A DNA stretch of 64,000 nt from contig NC_061867.1 in NCBI RefSeq assembly GCF_907164915.1, positions 461,001 to 525,000 of the forward strand, given 5' to 3'. Numbering within the stretch: position 1 is the first letter of the stretch; every line of letters begins with the position of its first letter. This document shows, in pieces, positions 36,204 through 48,273 of the stretch. This DNA comes from Impatiens glandulifera. Lineage: Eukaryota; Streptophyta; Magnoliopsida; Ericales; Balsaminaceae. The notes under the pieces were generated by a model. That model ran no database searches and had not been told where the DNA came from. It saw only the letters and a program-made list of their open reading frames with translations. A program made the position numbers and the translations under genes.

Positions 36204-37560
36204 AGTGGAATCAATTTTCGTCTTCAAATGACGAACATGGTTCATTGATTGAGCCAAGAAAGCGGCTCCCCAAACAAAGTTTTTTATTTCATCAATGTTT
36301 CTCAAAAGACCGAGAAACATGGATGAAACACCGGAGGGATTCATCGACGGACATATAAAACATCCTATTACGTGCAACACATAGGCACGCACATATATGT
36401 CAATATCCTCCAAATTCATGGGGATATTCTGCAGGTTTTCTCTCAACCCCTTCAATGATATTTCAGTGCCACTACGGCCTGAAACATACCGGCTATCCCC
36501 TAATAATTCATTGCACAATTGTTCTGTTACCTCTCTTCCGAAGTCTTTTCCAGTGACGGCTTCACCATCAATTTGAAGCCCCATAATTCTTACAACATCC
36601 TCTAAGGTAGGCACTATACGCCTACCTCCGATAATAAAACAATGTTCTTCTATAGAATAACATTGTATTAAAGCCAAAAACAGGTTTAAATCCGTTCTCA
36701 TCATATTGTGCATATGATGAATGTTCTTAAATCCGGTTTCATTAAGTCTTAACAAAACTTTTTTATCGACATTCCATTTAGATAATTCAACTTGGTGGTT
36801 GCGCGTAGAAATCTAAAATAAGAAACACAAAATTAAAATCTAAATTTAACCTAAGCGACAAATTAAAAAAACAATTATGTTATCTGCTTAGACCTATTCT
36901 CCATTTTTTATGGAAAATTATATAAAGATTTAAGTGTTTCCGGTTGGAAGATTATCTGAACAAAAATTCAAATAAGTCATAAAAAAACAACACTACCAGA
37001 CATTAAAATAAACTCAACTACAATGAAAATAGAAAAATCGAGCAAAAAATTGTATAAGGAGGGTTAATCCAAAAACATTGATCCAAAATAATATCATAGT
37101 ATATTCTATCAAACCCTAATCATTGAAATAATATCAGATTATACTCAACTAAGTATCAAACACTAATCAATTTTGAAATAATATCATTACTCAGCTAAGT
37201 ATCAAACCCTAATCAATTTTGAAATAATATCATCTTATACTCAACTTAAGTATCAAACCCTAATTGAAACAAAATAATAAATACCTCTGTTCGTAGAAGA
37301 ACGATCCGGCGTTTGATGGTTTCCGGCTGCGGCGGCTGCTGTGGTTTCCGGCTGCGGCGGCTGCTGTGGTTTAGGCTGCGGCGGCTGCGGGCGGAGTAAA
37401 ATAACAAATAAGTATCAAAATTAGAAAAACCAGAAAAGAATTCTTGAAATACCTCAATCCGGCGGCGGCGGGCATGCGGTTTCCGGCGGCTGCGGCTGAT
37501 TTCTGGTTGCAGGTGTGCGGAGATTGGAAGAGGATTGGAAGAGAAATGTTTGAAGGTGAA
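36204..37560 (-). pseudogene. PMD fragment, unit 3
   Basis: The main exon frame is open from about 36830 to the junction, then reads into RNR1 antisense to a stop at 36123. Later exons missing. The GC-rich leader has an extra CCGGCTGCGGCGGCTGCTGT repeat near 37320-37390. Confidence 0.8.
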
Positions 37561-37734
37561 GAGAGGGTGGGTTGTGCTGCAATCTATATATGTGCGATCT
37601 ATGTATAAAATATTATATAATTATATATTATTTTATATTTATATATAATAAATATATATAGTAAATAGAGAGTGTCGGTGACATTCACTATTCACATTCA
37701 CAAGGAATTCCCAATCGGTGAGGCAATTGGAAGT

Positions 37735-38394
37735 GCAAAAATTCTCTTCTCAACTCTTCCTCCGCTACGTCGGCGGCCACATAAGAATCCTCTCCGTCGA
37801 TCGTTTCATAACCATCGCAGGTAATTAATTAACTACTATTCCTTATTTTGATCTTAATTATTTTTGGGACCGATTGCCTTTAATTAGATTTGGATTTGGA
37901 CTACTACTACAGATCAGATGATGAAATTTGAAGAATCGTGTGGATTTCGTGTGAATTTGAAATGTAAACTTCCAAACGAAGATCTAGACGTGCTTGTTTC
38001 CATCACTTCTAACGAAGACCTAGCTAATATAATCGAAGAATACGTTCGAGCTTCATCGGCGACATCGAATAATAATAGGGAATTGAAGATTAAAGCGATT
38101 CTGTTTCCTAATTTAAAGTTTGTTAATAAAAAAGTTCATCCGCCACCGCCGCCTGTTTCTTCTTCTTGCTCTAGCGTTGGTTCAACCTCAGGGAGTATTG
38201 CATCAATACTGTCGTCGTCGTCGTTGACAATTGGATTTCCGTTTCAACGCAATATTCCTTGCTACTTCGGAGAGGGTAACTTTGCTCTTTTAGTTCTTCT
38301 TCTTCGTCTTCAAATTGCTGAATGGAATTTCGATCCACTCTGTGATTTCGAGATTTCGATCCACTGTACCATGTTTATGGCCTTGTTCCTTTAA
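37735..38394 (+). pseudogene. PB1-domain fragment, unit 3
   Basis: Exon 1 to 37820, exon 2 from 37913. Differs from units 1-2 at several residues (for example NEDLAN, EEYVRASSAT). Together with unit 4 it forms a second subfamily of the array. Confidence 0.8.
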
Positions 38395-38569
38395 TAGAAG
38401 AATCAAGCTACAATTTTTATCGGAAAATTGATGTTCATTTCTTATCTGATGCCTATCAATTGATAGAACACTAGCTATTCACCCTTAATGCTTTCTATAA
38501 TACATATTTCTGTTCAATTTTATGAAGTTCTCATCCCTAATTATATAATCAATTAGATGCCTGTTACAG

Positions 38570-40010
38570 GAATTCTATGCTTTGAAGCGACGTTGTAGCG
38601 GACAAGATAGAAATTCACTTAGGTGCTTCTGCTTTGTTGTGGTAAGATGGAAATTCACATTAAATGTTGTTCTTCAGTACTTTCTCCTAGTTGATAACTA
38701 TTAGGGTCTTTTTAGTATTTCATTGGGCTGTAAAATGTAATTAGACTAGTTATGGGCTTAGTTCAAGAAAGTCAAGAAGATAGTTAGATTATACTAGTAT
38801 ACATTGTAGAAGATTAGTATTGTAAATGTGTGAATAAAGCTGGAAGGGTGCTTTCTACATTCTGATTTGTTTCTGGCTGTTACTTATTCATTCAATTTAG
38901 GTTAAATTCAAAATTATCCATATTACTAGCTATACATGTTCTTATCATTGCTATACATCTAAAATAGAAGAAATGCAATTTGTATTCTCCCTGAATTAAA
39001 TGATTCTCATTCTTATAACTGCTTTTGTGTTTGAGCTTTATTGATGGTATTTCTTATATGACGGTTCCAGGTTAAAAAGGAGGACAAAAATATCCGAAGG
39101 ACTGTTCTAAACAGTGTTGTGGGAACTCTGGACCTCAGCGTCCGTCAACTTTTGCAAGGAGAAAGATTTCCAGGGGTATTTATCAGATCGTCATATCTTT
39201 CTAGCCCATTTAGAAACACATTTTTTTCTCTCATATATCACATGTTTGGAAACCTGTTATATCGTTAAATAATGCAAATTCTTTTCTTATTCTTGTGAGA
39301 ATATACTCTCTTTTTTATTAATATTTAGATCCACTTGATATTTGCCAAAAAACAATTGGTTATGGGTTCTTTTACATACATGAGATTGATATTTTCAAGA
39401 TGTTGATTTGCATTATTCTAAGAAGATTTCTAATACATGATTAATTTAATTGTCCTGATATTTTAGGAGATGAAAAGGGTATCTGCTATCTTGGCTAGCC
39501 AAGTGCATTACGGAACACACCAATATGCTTACATTGCTAATGTCAGTGTTTCTAAGTTTGCTCGACGTCAGGGAATAGCTTCAAATATGCTACAGTTTGC
39601 AACAGATGTTGCTAATTTGGCAGGTTTGTTTCTTTTATTACTTATAAATGTTACTTAATGTCTAACATTTTGTCTAAACAGGTATGAGGAAACTATTTGT
39701 ACATGTAAATGTGGAGAATGAGGCTGCTCAAGAATTGTATAAAAAAACTGGTTTTAAGGTTTGCATCTTTTACCAATAGTAACTTCTTTTTTGTCCCTAT
39801 CGAGTATTGAACACATGACATATTGACATGCATGTTCTTCATTGAACAATTGATCTGTATCTTTGCAACTTCTTTATGATTTAGGTCATTTCTTGTAGTT
39901 TCCTCGAAATCGTGTTGATAACATATAAGACTTTACTTTTGTCCATTATATACCATATTATGTTCCGAGTGTTTGTTTGCAGGTTGTTGAAGCAGCTTCA
40001 TCTAGCAGAG
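38570..40010 (+). pseudogene. GNAT fragment, unit 3
   Basis: Exons 38570-38641, 39071-39175, 39467-39623, 39682-39758 and 39983-40010. Frame open. Confidence 0.8.
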
Positions 40011-40110
40011 GTTTGTCTCCAGTCTATTCCTAATCACCACATCTTAATGATATATGGGGTTGAGTTATACTGAGTTGAATACTATTATCTTTTTGATAGG
40101 TTACAGCTAC

Positions 40111-41460
40111 AGTGAAATCAATTTTCGTCTTCAAATGACGAACATGGTTCATTGATTGAGCCAAGAAAGCGGCTCCCCAAGCAAAGTTTTTTATTTCATC
40201 AATGTTTCTCAAAAGACCGAGAAACATGGATGAAACACCGGAGGGATTCATCTACGGACATATAAAACATCCTATTACGTGCAACACATAGGCGCGCACA
40301 TATATGTCAATATCCTCCAAATTCATGGGGATATTCTGCAGGTTTTCTCTCAACCCCTTCAATGATATTTCAGTGCCACTACGGCCCGAAACATACCGGC
40401 TATCCCCTAATAATTCATTGCACGATTGTTCTGTTACCTCTCTTCCGAAGTCTTTTCCAGTGACGGCTTCACCATCAATTTGAAGCCCCATAATTCTTAC
40501 AACATCCTCTAAGGTAGGCACTATACGCCTACCTCCGATAATAAAACAATGTTCTTCTATAGAATAACATTGTATTAAAGCCAAAAACAGGTTTAAATCC
40601 GTTCTCATCATATTGTGCATATGATGAATGTTCTTAAATCTGGTTTCATTAAGTCTTAACAAAACTCTTTTATCGACATTCCATTTAGATAATTCAACTT
40701 GGTGGTTGCGCGTAGAAATCTAAAATAAGAAACACAAAATTAAAATCTAAATTTAACCTAAGCGACAAATTAAAAAAACAATTATGTTATCTGCTTAGAC
40801 CTATTCTCCATTTTTTATGGAAAATTATATAAAGATTTAAGTGTTTCCGGTTGGAAGATTATCTGAACAAAAATTCAAATAAGTAATAAAAAAAACAACA
40901 CTACCAGACATTAAAATAAACTCAACTACAATGAAAATAGAAAAATCGAGCAAAAAATTGTATAAGGAGGGTTAATCCAAAAACATTGATCCAAAATAAT
41001 ATCATAGTATATTCTATCAAACCCTAATCATTGAAATAATATCAGATTATACTCAACTAAGTATCAAACACTAATCAATTTTGAAATAATATCATTACTC
41101 AGCTAAGTATCAAACCCTAATCAATTTTGAAATAATATCATCTTATACTCAACTTAAGTATCAAACCCTAATTGAAACAAAATAATAAATACCTCTGTTC
41201 GTAGAAGAACGATCCGGCGTTTGATGGTTTCCGGCGGCTACTGTGGTTTCCAGCTGCGGCGGCTGCTGTGGTTTAGGCTGCGGCGGCTGCGGGCGGAGTA
41301 AAATAACAAATAAGTATCAAAATTAGAAAAACCAGAAAAAAATTCTTGAAATACCTCAATCCGGCGGTGGCGGGCATGCGGTTTCCGACGGCTGCGGCTG
41401 ATTTCCGGTTGCAGGTGTGCGGAGATTGGAAGAGGATTGGAAGAGAAATGTTTGAAGGTG
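40111..41460 (-). pseudogene. PMD fragment, unit 4
   Basis: As unit 3, but a TCG-to-TAG change near 40252-40254 (FICP-stop-MNPSG) splits the frame. Confidence 0.8.
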
Positions 41461-41629
41461 AAGAGAGGGTGGGTTGTGCTGCAATCTATATATGTGCGAT
41501 CTATGTATAAAATATTATATAATTATATATTATTTTATATTTATATATAATAAATATATATAGTAAATAGAGAGTGTCGGTGACATTCACTATTCACATT
41601 CACAAGGAATTCCCAATCGGTGAGGAGGA

Positions 41630-42292
41630 AGTGCAAAAATTCTCTTCTCAACTCCTCCTCCGCTACGTCGGCGGCCACATAAGAATCCTCTCCTTTGATC
41701 GTTTCATAACCATCGCAAGTAATTAATTAACTACTATTCCTTATTTTGATCTTAATTATTTTTGGGACCGATTGCCTTTAATTAGATTTGGATTTGGACT
41801 ACTACTACAGATCTGATGATGAAATTTGAAGAATCGTGTGGATTTCGTGTGAATTTGAAATGTAAACTTCCAAACGAAGATCTAGACGTGCTTGTTTCTA
41901 TCACTTCTGACGAAGACCTAGCTAATATAATCGAAGAATACGTTCGAACTTCATCGGCGACATCGAATAATAATAGGGAATTGAAGATTAGAGCGATTCT
42001 GTTTCCTAATTTAAAGTCTGTTAATAAAAAAGTTCATCCGCCACCGCCGCATGTTTCTTCTTCTTGCTCCAGCGTTGGTTCAACCTCAGGGAGTGTTGCA
42101 TCAATACTGTCGTCGTCGTCGTTGGCAATTGGATTTCCGTTTCAACGCAATATTCCTTGCTGCTTCGGAGAGGGTAACTTTGCTCTTTTAGTTCTTCTTC
42201 TTCGTCTTCAAATTGCTGAATATAATTTTGATCCACTCTGTGATTTCGAGATTTCGATCCACTGTACCATGTTTATGGCCTTGTTCCTTTAA
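41630..42292 (+). pseudogene. PB1-domain fragment, unit 4
   Basis: Exon 1 ends at 41718, where CGCAG|GT has become CGCAA|GT; exon 2 from 41811. A short deletion precedes exon 1 (GGTGAGGAGGAAGTGC). Encodes DEDLANIIEEYVRTSSATSN. Confidence 0.8.
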
Positions 42293-42467
42293 CAGAATAA
42301 TCAAGCTACAATTTTTATCGGAAAATTGATGTTCATTTCTTGTCTGATGCCTATCAATTAATAGAACATTAGCTATTCACCCTTAATGCTTTCTGTAATA
42401 CATATTTCTGTTCAATTTTATGAAGTTCTCATCCCTAATTTTATAATCAATTAGATGCCTGTTACAG

Positions 42468-43908
42468 GAATTCTATGCTTTGAAGCGACGTTGTAGCGGA
42501 CAAGATGGAAATTCACTTAGGTGCTTCTGCTTTGTTGCGGTAAGATGGAAATTCACATTAAATGTTGTTCTTCAGTACTTTCTCCTAGTTGATAATTGTT
42601 AGGGTCTTTTTAGTATTTCATTGGGCTGTAAAATGTAATTAGACTAGTTATGGGCTTAGTTCAAGAAAGTCAAGAAGATAGTTAGATTATACTAGTATAC
42701 ATTGTAGAAGATTAGTATTGTAAATGTGTGAATAAAGCTGGAAGGGTGCTTTCTACATTCTGATTTGTTTCTGGCTGTTACTTATTCATTCAATTTAGGT
42801 TAAATTCAAAATTTTCCATATTACTAGCTATACATGTTCTTATCATTGCTATACATCTAAAATAGAAGAAATGCAATTTGTATTCTCCCTGAATTAAATG
42901 ATTCCCATTCTTATAACTGCTTTTGTGTTTGAGCTTTATTGATGGTATTTCTTATATGACGGTTCCAGGTTAAAAAGGAGGACAAAAATATCCGAAGGAC
43001 TGTTCTAAACAGTGTTGTGGGAACTCTGGACCTCAGCGTCCGTCAACTTTTGCAAGGAGAAAGATATCCAGGGGTACTTATCAGATCGTCATATCTTTCT
43101 AGCCCATTTGGAAACACATTTTTTTCTCTCATATATCACATGTTTGGAAACCTGTTATATCGTTAAATGATACAAATTCTTTTCTTATTCTTGTGAGAAT
43201 ATACTCTCTTTTTTTATTAATATTTAGATCCACTTGATATTGCCCAAAAAAAAATTGGTTATGGGTTCTTTTACATACATGAGATTGATATTTTCAAGAT
43301 GTTGATTTGCATTATTCTAAGAAGATTTCTAATACATGATTAATTTAATTGTCCTGATATTTTAGGAGGTGAAAAGGGTATCTGCTATCTTGGCTAGCCA
43401 AGTGCATTACGAAACACACCAATATGCTTACATTGCTAATGTCTGTGTTTCTAAGTTTGCTCGACGTCAGGGAATAGCTTCAAATATGCTACAGTTTGCA
43501 ACAGATGTTGCTAATTTGGTAGGTTTGTTTCTTTTATTACTTGTAAATGTTACTTAATGTCTAACATTTTGTCTAAACAGGTATGAGGAAACTATTTGTA
43601 CATGTAAATGTGGAGAATGAGGCTGCTCAAGAATTGTATAAAAAACTGGTTTTAAGGTTTGCATCTTTTACCAATAGTAACTTCTTTTTTGTCCCTATCG
43701 AGTATTGAACACATGACATATTGACATGCATGTTATTCATTGAACAATTGATCTGTATCTTTGCAACTTCTTTATGATTTAGGTCATTTCTTGCAGTTTC
43801 CTCGAAATCGTGTTGATAACATATAAGAGTTTACTTTTGTCCATTATATACCATATTATGTTCCGAGTGTTTGTTTGCAGGTTGTTGAAGCAGCTTCATC
43901 TACCAGAG
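42468..43908 (+). pseudogene. GNAT fragment, unit 4, frameshifted
   Basis: Exons 42468-42539, 42969-43073, 43366-43522, 43581-43656 and 43881-43908. The fourth exon has lost one A in an A-run (TATAAAAAACTGG), shifting the frame in the YKKTGF motif. Confidence 0.8.
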
Positions 43909-43997
43909 GTTTGTCTCCAGTCTATTCCTAATCACCACATCTTAATGATATATGGGGTTGAGTTATACTGAGTTGAATACTATTATCTTTTTGATAG

Positions 43998-45492
43998 GTT
44001 ACAGCTATAGTGACTACAAATCTCAACAAAATAATTGATATTAATTACTACCCTATTGAGACTGCTGAAAGGTCAAACATGCGTCATAGGCCAATTGGTA
44101 TAGGAGTTCAAGGCCTCGCAGATACTTTCATTTTACTAGGCATGCCATTTGAGTCACCAGAGGCAAGAAGCTGAATCTCATAAGGCCTTTCTCTTAAGCT
44201 ATTGATGATTACACTCATGTTTTGATTGTCGGCTTGGTTATGAAATGCAGGCGCAACAGCTTAACAAAGACATCTTTGAGACAATATATTACCATGCTCT
44301 CAAAGATTCTTCTGAATTGGCAGCAAAGGTAGGTGCTTATGAGACATATAATGGAAGTCCCGTTATCCAGGTATGTGAATTTTTTGTGTTAACTTTTCAT
44401 AAGTATATTTTTAGTAAGGCCTTCCCCTAGTAGCTTCTTAGATGCATTCTTCTTTTCAGGGTATACTCCAGCCAGATATGTGGGGTGTTACACCTTCAAA
44501 ACGCTGGGATTGGGATGCCCTTAGAGCTATGATAGCAAAGGATGGTGTGAGGAATTCACTTCTTGTAGCACCCATGCCCACTGCTTCAAATAATGAATGC
44601 TTTGAACCTTACACATCAAATATTTACAGCCGCAGAGTTTTAAGGTATTTTTCTTTGGCTTTTTTTCGTTGTTCCTTGGCGTGTATTTTTTGTTGCATGC
44701 TAATCTTGGTTATTTATGCCAGTGGGGAATTTGTTGTGGTGAATAAGCATCTTCTTCACGACTTAACTGAGATGGGCTATGGTCTCCTGCTCTGAAGAAT
44801 CAGATTATATATGAAAATGGTTCTGTTCAGAAAATTCGTCAAATTTCTGAAGAGATAAAGCCAATTTACAAGTATGCAAATTATCTTGACCTTTAATTAA
44901 TGTACCCATCCCAATTCTGTTTGCATATTTGAACTATTACATATGTTTCCATTCCAGAACTGTTTGGGAGATTAAGCAGAAGACATTAGTTGATATGTCA
45001 GTTGATCGTGGATGCTACATAGACCAAAGCCAAAGCCTTAATATCCACATGGACGAGCCAAATTTTGGAAAACTGACTTCCTTGCATTTCCATACTTGGT
45101 CAAAGGTAAATGTTTAACTTTGACATTATTATGACACTAAATAAATAGAATGATTGGTAGGAAATCCTGTTGTGCTAATATGTGTTTGTTTTGGGGGTTG
45201 GCGAAGGGTTTGAAAACAGGGATGTATTACTTGAGAACCCGTGCTGCTGCTGATGCAATAAAATTCACAGTTGATACAACCATTCTCCAAGTAATAATAA
45301 TATATTTATATATACATTTTGAGTTTAGAATGCAATTATATATAATCATTATGTCCCCGTTCTATCTGGCAATGCAATGTAATGCAGGGAAAGACCAAGG
45401 TGAAAGAAGAAGAAGATGATCTCGATACCCAGAAGTCACAGATGGTATGTTCCTTGACCAACCGAGAAGATTGCATGGCATGTGGCAGTTGA
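43998..45492 (+). pseudogene. Ribonucleotide reductase large subunit, C-terminal third
   Basis: Seven exons: 43998-44162, 44251-44370, 44460-44644, 44723-44871, 44958-45105, 45207-45290 and 45388-45492. They encode [20 protein letters not shown]...[112 protein letters not shown] and the C-terminal redox tail NREDCMACGS-stop. The family reduces NDPs to dNDPs in the cytosol. Defects: the N-terminal two thirds with the catalytic NxCxE site are absent; about six residues (TSQILG-like) are missing between PTAS and NNECFEP; one base is lost in exon 4 after HDLTEMG. The first intron appears to use a GC donor (CCAGAG|GCAAGA). Confidence 0.9.
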
Positions 45493-45821
45493 AGCTCTTT
45501 TTGTGTCAGGATGGTAACATCATTTTCTTAATCCACGTCTTTAAATATGGGTGTGATTGTGTTTTAACACACATCTTACTTATGTTATAAAACAATATAT
45601 AGTTCCTACTTCTTACAATAAATATTGTGGTTCCAAAATATATTATATTATTATTATTTTTTTTGAAACACAACATTTGTGGTCTGCATATCACTTATTT
45701 TACAAATCTAAATGTAATTAATTACATGGAAACAATAGTGAAAAAGAAAAGAGAGAAAAGAAGGAAAATGTGTGATTGTTAAAGTGTTATTTACTTACTT
45801 ATTGTGAAGGTGTGATTGATG

Positions 45822-46000
45822 TTGTACAATCAAGGCAGAGACGGGTCTGCGAATATCCGAAGAAGCAAGCATATCTCCAATAGGGCCAAGCTCAGGCAAA
45901 TCCATCCATTCACTTAAACCATTTAACATGGGTGAAGACTCTTAAGCAACGCCGTGCCTCCCCACAATGATGAGATCATAAACCTCTGCAATTGTGTGAA
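45822..46000 (-). pseudogene. Cation/H+ exchanger (CHX) C-terminal fragment
   Basis: The minus strand reads EVYDLIIVGRHGVA, a stop, then ESSPMLNGLSEWMDLPELGP and IGDMLASSDIRRPVSALIVQ. The phrases DLxIVGR, GLSEWxxxPELGxIGDxLASSD and VSxLxVQ are the conserved cytosolic tail of plant CHX antiporters. Antisense to the adjacent RNR1 piece, so an independent capture. One in-frame stop. Confidence 0.82.
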
Positions 46001-46149
46001 CACCTAATATGTTTTTGATAATATATATATATATATATATATATGTTAAACAATAAAATCAAAACCAAAAAAGGCATAACATTTATTAAACAAACCCAAT
46101 CCCTATCCATCGGCCAGCCACCAAACCGCCACCACCCACAATCATTCTC

Positions 46150-46345
46150 TCACATCTTGGCTGAAGTTGAAGCATTCTCTCACATCTTGGCTGAAGTTGA
46201 AGTCGGTAATAAAATCCCTCATCGACTACCCAGTCGAAGTGAAAATCCGGAATGGTCATGCCAGTTCAGGATTAACAAGTACAATTTTACAAGTTGATGG
46301 ATCTTGTGGCCTACAAGTCCACACGGATCTTATGGGTGAGGAGAT
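46150..46345 (+). pseudogene. 2-oxoglutarate dioxygenase fragment, left arm
   Basis: Reads SLIDYPVEVK in one frame and NPEWSCQFRINKYNF in the next, then GLQVHTD. The frameshift (one extra base in GAAAATCCGGAATGG) is shared with the other arm, so it predates the inversion. HTD is the iron-binding HxD of the family. Confidence 0.72.
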
Positions 46346-46408
46346 TGCAATGAAAACTCACGAACCTCCCATGTTTCTGCGGATCTACACCAGATCTACA
46401 CATCAGAT

Positions 46409-46681
46409 CTACAGATCTACATTTTGGTTACCTCCAGGCATGAGATCGATCGGCAAGAAAACACCTGTTTCCTTATCCATAACTTCGAGACCTCCGACGT
46501 TTTCATCGTCCTGCAATATCGTAAGGAACCCAGAATCCGTGTAAATTTGTACGCCACAAGATCCAACAGCTTCAGGTGTAAAATTGTACTTGTTAATCCT
46601 GAACTGGCATGGCCATTCCGGATTTTCACTTCGACTAGGTGATCGATGAGGGATTTTATGACCTACTTCAACTTCAGCCAA
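46409..46681 (-). pseudogene. 2-oxoglutarate dioxygenase fragment, right arm and loop
   Basis: The minus strand reads ENPEWPCQFRINKYNFTPEA, then VGSCGVQIYTDSGFLTILQD and DENVGGLEVMDKETGVFLPI. This is the double-stranded beta-helix core of plant 2OG-Fe(II) dioxygenases, closest in feel to the DAO (auxin oxidation) type. The iron ligand His of HTD is Tyr here. A third of the domain, including the second His and RxS, is missing. Confidence 0.78.
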
Positions 46682-46865
46682 GATGCGAGAGAATGAGAGA
46701 ATGCTTAAACTTCAGCCAAGATGGGAGAGAATGAGAGAATGATTGTGGGTGGTGGCGGTTTGGTGGCCGATGGATAGGGATTGAGTTTGTTTAATAAATG
46801 TTATGTCTTGTTTGGTTTTGATTTTATTGTCTAACATATATATATATTATCAAAAACATATTAGG

Positions 46866-47465
46866 TTATTAAAATTCAATTACATTGATAAATAATATTT
46901 ATAATTAATTTTATAAATTAATGACATTATTATTATTAATTAATAAACTTATATCTATATAATTCATTTTTTAAACTAAATTATAATTATATCTTCTAAT
47001 TTCAAATATTATTTTATTAATAATATTTTATTTTATACTAACAATATTTTTTAATATAATGAATGAATTTTTAGTTTTAAAATATGGTATAACCGTATTT
47101 AACAAAATAAAAATAAAGAAATTTTTAGAAATTCATATATTAATGAAAATCAATTTATTAATTTATGATCAAAAACTTTTCAAATAATTTAATTAATTTA
47201 TAAAGTAAATTAAAGTATATTTTTATTAATAATATATAACTTTTTATAAATATAAATTTTATTTTAATTAATATTATAGCAGTTAATTGGTTAAATATTA
47301 ACTTTTTATTATTATATTAAAAAAATTGTGTGAATATGAAAAGAAAAATTACATAGTTTATTTAGTCATAGCTTTTTTTTACCTAGTCCTAAACAACTAG
47401 AATTTATTAAGCTTGCTTAAAATATATATATTATTATAATTTTTAATCATCATCACCTACTACTA
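46866..47465. other. AT-rich spacer
   Basis: About 85% A+T by eye; no gene, no clear repeat. Confidence 0.55.
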
Positions 47466-48008
47466 GCACTGAGCTGACTCAGTAAGAAATGTCTTGTAGG
47501 TGGGACGCACCCCTCTAAGCTATCGTTTCACTTCTATCAAAATGTTATCACTTTTCAATCTTTGTAGTTCACTTTCTTTTTATTTTCTACCTATAATAAA
47601 AAGTGAACAAGTTTCAAAAATATGATAAAAATCTCATAAAAATAATAATAATAAAAAAAAAAATTCCAATTTGTAAATATATCAAAGTCATAATATAAAA
47701 ATCTTCATCATTAAATTTTGAAAAAAAGAAAGATAAAAATGTAAATAAATAAAGTGATGATGTGAACTTTGCCTGTTGCTTTAAGCGTCTACAATATATT
47801 TTCACCCTACTTCGATAACTTCAGTACCGGTATAGACTATAGTCATTCGACATTTTCATTCATTATTTATATATTAAAAACAAGCTCTTTTATATAAAGA
47901 CAGTAAAGGAGACTAGAGATAGCTATCCCTGTCGCTTTCCCCAGTCAGGCCGCCTACACGCCCTGCACCATGGCCTCCTTCAACCTACCTCACCTATGCA
48001 AAAGCTAA

Positions 48009-48270
48009 GGCCTTGTTCGGATTGGGTTTTTGAAAAACCTAAAGAGGGAAAAAGGTAATGATTGATGATGATTTTGAGGAAGTGATGATTATTTTTGATA
48101 AAAAAATTTAAAGGGTATTGATATATATGAATAAAATAAAAATAATAATTTAAAATAGAGGATATTTTAGTATTTTGGTTAATGAAATTAGTGATGTAAT
48201 TGTTGAGAAGTGATTGATTAGAAAATTGTTTTGGAATAAGTTTTTTAAAAAACCCAAAAAGAACAAGGCC
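48009..48270. mobile_element. Tourist-type MITE
   Basis: 262 bp with inverted ends GGCCTTGTTCGGATTGGGTT and GGCCTTGTTCTTTTTGGGTT, flanked by TAA (48006-48008 and 48271-48273). GGCCTTGTTCGG with TAA is typical of Tourist/Harbinger MITEs. Confidence 0.85.
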
Positions 48271-48273
48271 TAA

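Larger units (their letters stand above)
28422..44008. repeat. Four tandem 3.9-kb units (PMD-PB1-GNAT)
   Basis: Units begin at about 28422, 32303, 36204 and 40111 (lengths 3881, 3901, 3907 and 3898). Each runs from inside the PMD main exon to inside the first RNR1 exon. The repeated junction reads GTTACAGCTAC then AGTGGAATCAATTTTCGTC. The left parent (28410-28430) reads CGTAGTGGAATC and the right parent (44000-44015) reads GCTATAGTGACTAC, sharing TAGTG at the join. Confidence 0.93.
46003..46865. repeat. Inverted repeat built from a dioxygenase gene fragment
   Basis: Left arm about 46003-46340; right arm about 46530-46865; loop about 190 bp. Both arms begin CCTAATATGTTTTTGATAAT, then an AT run, and share CAATCCCTATCCATCGGCCA and the coding phrase below. 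The arms look over 90% alike by eye. AT runs near the tips. Could be a fold-back element or a simple inverted duplication; no target duplication found. Confidence 0.88.
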
